Under the pieces are notes generated by a model, which was not told the origin of the DNA, searched no databases, and saw only the letters and a list, made by a program, of their open reading frames with translations. This document shows, one piece after another, positions 59,362 through 64,000 of a stretch of DNA of 64,000 nucleotides; position 1 is the stretch's first letter; every line of letters starts with the position of its first letter. The stretch is taken from contig JAEILZ010000001.1 of assembly GCA_018873225.1 (NCBI GenBank), positions 1,736,001 through 1,800,000 of the forward strand. Direction: 5' to 3'. Source of the stretch: [Phialemoniopsis] sp. UDSM-2020 (lineage: Eukaryota > Ascomycota > Sordariomycetes > Thyridiales > Thyridiaceae). A program made the position numbers and the translations under genes.

Positions 59362-61990
59362 TCAACCCAAGGTACGTCCAGAATGAATCATTTGGATATT
59401 CGCAGCTCGAGGGGGTGCGGAATTTGTGTGGATAGGTGGTGTTGGTGGGCTTCTGAAGGGGGTGTCTTGGAAGTCAGCGGGATGCCGGCCACCATCCCAG
59501 CCTTCCTCACTGAGAACGCTGAGATAGCCGTTTCCGACCTGATCTCTGAGCGCCTCTATTTTTCGGCGGTACATCTCACCGCCCGCATCCCAATCTTGAG
59601 CCGCATTCCATTGGGCCTCGGCCTCATCAGGGGTGAATGAAGGGGGGGTTTGGGGAGAACCGGTCAAGTTGACGCCCCGTGGGGAATCAGCTGATGGGAC
59701 CTTGGGGATAGGACTGCCGGCGAGGACCACCGGTGTTGGCTGGGCGAGCTCAGAGGAGGGAGATACTCCATAGGTGATGGGAATAGATGGTAGCGCGGCA
59801 TCATCTACAAGGTTGACTGTCTTGGATGCTGTCCGTCCAGGCGAATCATGGGTTGCAAGATCAACAATTCTTCGCTTGGGCGCCCGCCGGCGTCGAGTTG
59901 AGCTGGTGTTTACCTCACTTGCCATGGCTCGTGGGGCAGGTCGGTCTTTGCGGAGCACCGAAGGCTCCTTGGGAGTCTCATAGATGATGGCAGGCTTGAC
60001 CACATCAGCAGCGGGCATTGGCGGGGCGGGAGGTTTGACGACCGGCACAGCTGGGGGCACAGGGGCTCTCTCCACGAGATACTTTCTCTCCGAATATGTT
60101 GGTCCGGTCGCGTCAATGGTGATATCCTCAGTATATCCAGGGGTGCTCCGGAATAGGTTGAAGATGGTGACACGGTAGTCGCGATGTGTGCGGGTGAAGG
60201 GATTGCCTTCCACCCAAATCTCGCGAATATCCGGTATGCCCGTCAGTCTTGCGAGCTCCATCGGATCAGTCAGCCGATTGTCTCGCAGGTCAAGTCTTTC
60301 CAGTGGGTATAGCTTCTCAATACCTGCTAGCGATTGCAGGCGGTTCGCGCGAAGGTTCAAAGCCGTAATGGCAGGGAGAGGATTGCGCGTCAAGGAATGC
60401 AGAGCATCGATCATGCAGTGCGACAGGTTGAGTGCCCGCAAAGCGGTGAGCGTTGCCAGGCTGTCCGGAACCTGGGTAAAGAGGTTTGAAGAGAGATCCA
60501 GCGAATGCAAAGTGTTGGATAGAGGTGCCAAGCTGTTCGCAGGGATGGAGGTAAGAGAATTGTCCGCCAAGCTTAAATGCTTCAGGAACCGCCATTTCGA
60601 CGCAGGCAGAATGCCCATCGATAGCAGATTAGACGCGCTGCCACGAGGATTGTGCCACGAGTCCGACAGACTCGAGTGCGAGCTGCCAGAGCCGGATCTC
60701 CTGACTTTGTACGACCCTCGAACATGGGTAGAATTATGTCGGGAGCTCGAAGGGCGGCGAGGGGAATGGCTTCGCGGCCGCACGTCTCTCGCCGAGGCCT
60801 GCCTTGTGTCATCGCTATCAGCTCTCGCGAGCGATGGTCTCCTCCTGTTTCTGGACAGCGTCTCATCCTGATCGACGCTCGCGTCGCTGTTGAGAGAGCC
60901 GACAGGAATGTCACCGACAGACCTCCGGGCGTCTGGAGATCCAGGAGCCGATGTAGACGTCTGCAGCTCAGCATGGTTCATGACCGGGCTCCTTCGCGGG
61001 CTCGCGTCTCCCGCCCAGGGGATAGTGGGAGACGACTGCGACTTTGAGGTCCGTCTACGTCTCTTATCCATATCGTCCAGTACAATGTCAATGAGAATAT
61101 CAGCGGGATCATCCAGGCTTGCACGCTTCAGTGTCAAAGATCTCAGCTGATCAGCGAGCCGGTCCCACCCAAAGAATTGGCGGAAGTCGATATCGCTGAC
61201 TTCGAGAGCCTGGACATTCTTGAAAACATGCAGGGGCACAGCAGAGTCAAATGGGAACTCCTCATATCCCCTGATCAACCGAGCGCGCCAGTCCGGCGCC
61301 AGTCGCAAACAAGGGATCTTGGTGAAGGCCGAGTACAGATACTTGAGGTCGGCCTGGAGAGCCGCCTTTTGGCGTTCTGTACGGGCGGCAGATATGCTGG
61401 AGCCAATGCCGAAGCTAGCCCACAGAGCCGACATGCCAGACATTACGCTCCTCACGCTCGAGACCGAGCGGATGGATCCCACATCCGAGGACCGACTCTT
61501 CGAGCGCTGCGTCTGGCCAAGAAAGGAGACATAGTTGGCTGAAGTAGTGCTGTCGTGGATATTCTCGAGCCGTACCTTCATGGGTCCCACGGGAATGCCC
61601 AGCTCCTCGAATCGCGATAGCATATAGAATAGATGATGCGGGGTAAGAGCCAACTTTGCCGACTTGACGCTGGCGGAAGTGAAGCTCAACGATCCGAGAG
61701 AGAGTGCAGCTGCTAAGCCGCTGGATGTGGACGAGGCAGTCGAAGGTCGCTCGGGAATGGTCGGCGACGTAGATAGAGATGCAGTCGGAATGGACGACAC
61801 GCTCTGAGAGGAGCCATGGCGAGGGGCGCTTTGTCGCCTAAACTGCAGAGCGTTGGCAAGGGCTTTTTCGTGCGTGCGCACGAAGCTAGCCAGTTGCTGC
61901 AGAGGGTTATTCGTCAGCGTCATGAGCAGAATTTCGTCTCGAAGAATGGGTGCAAACCTTTATGAAGAACTCCCCGTCTTCCGAATCCAT
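59362..61990 (-). CDS. Leucine-rich repeat protein resembling LKB1-interacting protein 1 (STK11IP)
   Basis: Two exons (61990-61958, 61896-59362) with a 61-nt intron give 855 residues. The first exon encodes MDSEDGEFFIK and joins to QLASFVRTHEKALANALQF; the ATG at 61923 that opens the long frame lies inside the intron. About residues 65-310 form a region with LTPHHLFYMLSRFEELGI, FPFDSAVPLHVFKNVQALEV and LRSLTLKRASLDDPADIL. A disordered Ser/Arg insert follows. Five or so leucine-rich repeats come next (LKHLSLADNSLTSIP, LHSLDLSSNLFTQVP, LRALNLSHCMID, ITALNLRANRLQSL, LERLDLRDNRLTD) with an LRR cap (IREIWVEGNPFTRTHRDYR). The order, with a non-LRR head then LRRs, fits the STK11IP/LIP1 and nischarin group. 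Function in fungi is unknown. Confidence 0.85.
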
Positions 61991-64000
61991 GTTTATGGGG
62001 AGGGATGCATTGGTATACTTGGGAAAATCGGTAAAAACAGGTCAAGAGCGAAGCCGAAATGCTGCTGGGTATCAACCGGAAGCAGCCAAAGCCCTCGACT
62101 CTCGCAGGGCGCCGTAGCGTAGGCAGCGAGAAGAAGCGCTGTGACTCGACTTCGGTTGTGGCCTGTGCGATGTCATATGTCAGTCTTCAGTCGCGCCGTG
62201 CAAGGTTATAAAAGCAGTGTTGAACAAGCAAAACGCTGAAGCATGTATCCTTTGTAAATGTGGTCAATGGTGCGGTTTTCAAGGAAACGAGAGGCAACAG
62301 ATGGGCTGGCGATCTGCGGGGGAACATAGTATGCGCAGAGCGCAAGAAACGGCCAAGATCGACGGATGAGCGTGCCTTTGTGGGTTGCCACGGAAGTTCG
62401 TCCAAGGCAGCGCTCTGTTCAAGCGCGAGAGCGACGAGGCAAGTGGCTTGCCAAAAGGAGGACACCAGGTCGCTGCTTGCTTCAAGCAAGTAAAGTAAGA
62501 TAGGATCTCGAGTGTCCAGCAGCTGAAGCGAAAGCTTCGTTGTCCCGTCCGTTCCCAGAAATCCAGTCCTGGCGGCAAGGGAAGAAGGATGCTGCGCAAC
62601 CAGAGCAGCCAGCCGCTGACCACGGTGAGGAGGGGTGAGGCAACAGGCCGAGCAACAACACACACATACACACACATCACGCGCGGGAAGCCAGCATACC
62701 AGAGGAGTCGCGGGGCAGACCACCGCAGGGTAGGCATACAGCTCGGGAATGTGAAGGAGTCACCGGATGGACTAGGGCGTTCCAGGGGATCAGGCACAAC
62801 GGCAACGATAACGACAACCACATCTCGAATCTCCAAAGCGTTTCGAGGGCGTGAAATCACCAAAAAAGAAAAAACAATCGCAGCAAGGGAAAATGGGAGG
62901 AGGCTTACCGTCTCAGATTATCATGCAAATGATCCACGCCTGAGCAGGACCAGCGAATGAGTACCGGTCGGTTGTTGCAGGTGGAATAATAAATAACAAG
63001 GAAGAATAAGAAAAGTGAAATGTATTACAACAATGAAGAGCAATAGACGCAGGTGAAGAGGCCGGAGAAGAGGAGGAAAGCCACAAGCTGCTTTTTCCAC
63101 ACTTCACCAGATCGCCTTTGCTAGGTTGCACCACGACCGGGGGGGGGTTAGGACGACGGAGGAGAAGAGCAAGAAAGAAGGGGTCCTGTTGACGATCGGG
63201 AGCGGGCGGAGGCTAGTTTAATAATAAGAATCGTCGCTGCACAAAGGCCTGGGAGGGCCTGGGACCGGCTGCGGCTTTGACCAGAAGGTGGGTGTGGTGG
63301 TGTGGGTTGGATGAGATGGTGGTTGGCTCAAGCGGCCATCTCTTTTTCTGCCATGGGTGATGCTAGGGATGGATCTGATTGACGGTGCTAGCGATGCGGA
63401 CGTGCAGTTTTCTAATCTCAAATGCTGGAAATGCGGCAGGACGCTCGACCGGGGTGGGGGACGCACTCGAGGTCCCTCAGTGGGTTCTAGTGGGCTCCAG
63501 TGGGGTGCGCAGGGTTTGGGTTACTGCATCTAGTAGGAGGGGCATCCAAGCCTTGCTTCAGTGGGTAAGCCCAGTATTTTTGCCCCGAACCGGGTCCCCC
63601 ATCATCCATCATCAGGCCCATCACCTTACGAGTTCCACCTCTGATGCCTCCGTCACCATCACGGGACTCGTCTCGTCTGCATTTATTTCAGGCCGTGATG
63701 GTATCAGCTCCTCCTCCTCGCTCGAGCCGGCGTCGGGAAATCGTGTGTCTGCGCCTGGGCGCCGGGCTCGCGCTCCCCGTGCATGACTACAAGTGCCAGG
63801 AGGAGCCGTCCCGAGCTAAGCGTGCATCAAAGGCTGCTGGCCGCAGAATGTGACATGCGAAGGCGGACGCCAGTGAAACAGAAGGGCTCCTTTGCCGCCG
63901 TCAGAAGAGCAGGTCATTCGACCAATAATTGCTTCTCAACCAGGGTGCATTAGGACATGCAGGGCCGCGCAGCACCCTCATCCCGCCTATAAGTGGTTGA
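61991..64000. other. Upstream of the LRR gene to window end, no supported gene
   Basis: About 2 kb. It should hold the LRR gene promoter and leader. Frames of up to 194 codons (62279-62863 minus) overlap each other on both strands and show no domain. An AC-rich microsatellite (CACACATACACACACATCAC) lies near 62655-62679. A neighbouring gene may begin beyond the right edge. Confidence 0.45.

Noticed and set aside
62279..62863. 194-codon minus ORF upstream of the LRR gene
   Set aside because: Overlaps another open frame on the same strand (62187-62723) and a plus frame; composition looks random and it lies in the expected promoter/leader.

Overview
This window looks like nuclear DNA of a filamentous ascomycete (Pezizomycotina, most likely a Sordariomycete). 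Protein genes are broken by short introns of about 53-75 nt with GT..AG ends and CTAAC/CTGAC-type branch sites. The proteins read as fungal orthologues: Tip41, eIF3a/Tif32, an Nto1-like PHD protein, a 93-residue G-gamma, Aurora kinase and a WSC-domain protein. GC content is moderate, and long antisense open frames shadow the GC-rich exons. I found no operons, CRISPR arrays, tRNA or rRNA genes, intact transposons or secondary-metabolite core enzymes.

Layout. 1-6.4 kb is gene-poor and holds one secreted CE5 esterase. 6.4-9.7 kb: glutamate 5-kinase (proline synthesis) diverges from the mitochondrial protease Atp23. 10.0-14.7 kb: Aurora kinase, cysteine dioxygenase and a calcineurin-like phosphoesterase. 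14.7-17.4 kb: a weak orphan ORF and an unrecognised gene that cannot be read without a frame change. 18.0-24.9 kb: Tip41, a low-complexity nuclear-type protein, a FUN14-family mitochondrial membrane protein and aminopeptidase P. 26.1-32.8 kb: an importin-13/Kap122-type karyopherin, mitochondrial tryptophanyl-tRNA synthetase and mitoribosomal protein uS10m. 33.3-35.5 kb: a secreted two-WSC-domain protein. 38.8-42.2 kb: eIF3a. 44.5-49.4 kb: G-gamma, a SelW-like redox protein and the PP1 catalytic subunit. 53.6-57.3 kb: an Nto1-like PHD protein. 59.4-62.0 kb: a leucine-rich-repeat protein resembling LKB1-interacting protein 1.

The genes do not form one pathway. Loose themes are mitochondrial function (Atp23, FUN14, MSW1, uS10m, possibly a mitochondrial aminopeptidase P form) and growth or cell-cycle signalling (Aurora, PP1, Tip41, G-gamma, the LIP1-like protein). 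I did not find a convincing undescribed multi-gene system. The best leads are the frameshifted locus at 16.1-17.4 kb, the two-start aminopeptidase P, a G-gamma 5'UTR intron that removes an upstream in-frame ATG, a GC-AG intron in the karyopherin, a telomere-like motif upstream of the mitoribosomal gene, and the fungal LIP1-like protein.

Exon models were built by hand. For nearly all multi-exon genes the summed exon length is a multiple of three and joins a continuous conserved protein, which is the main support for the boundaries.
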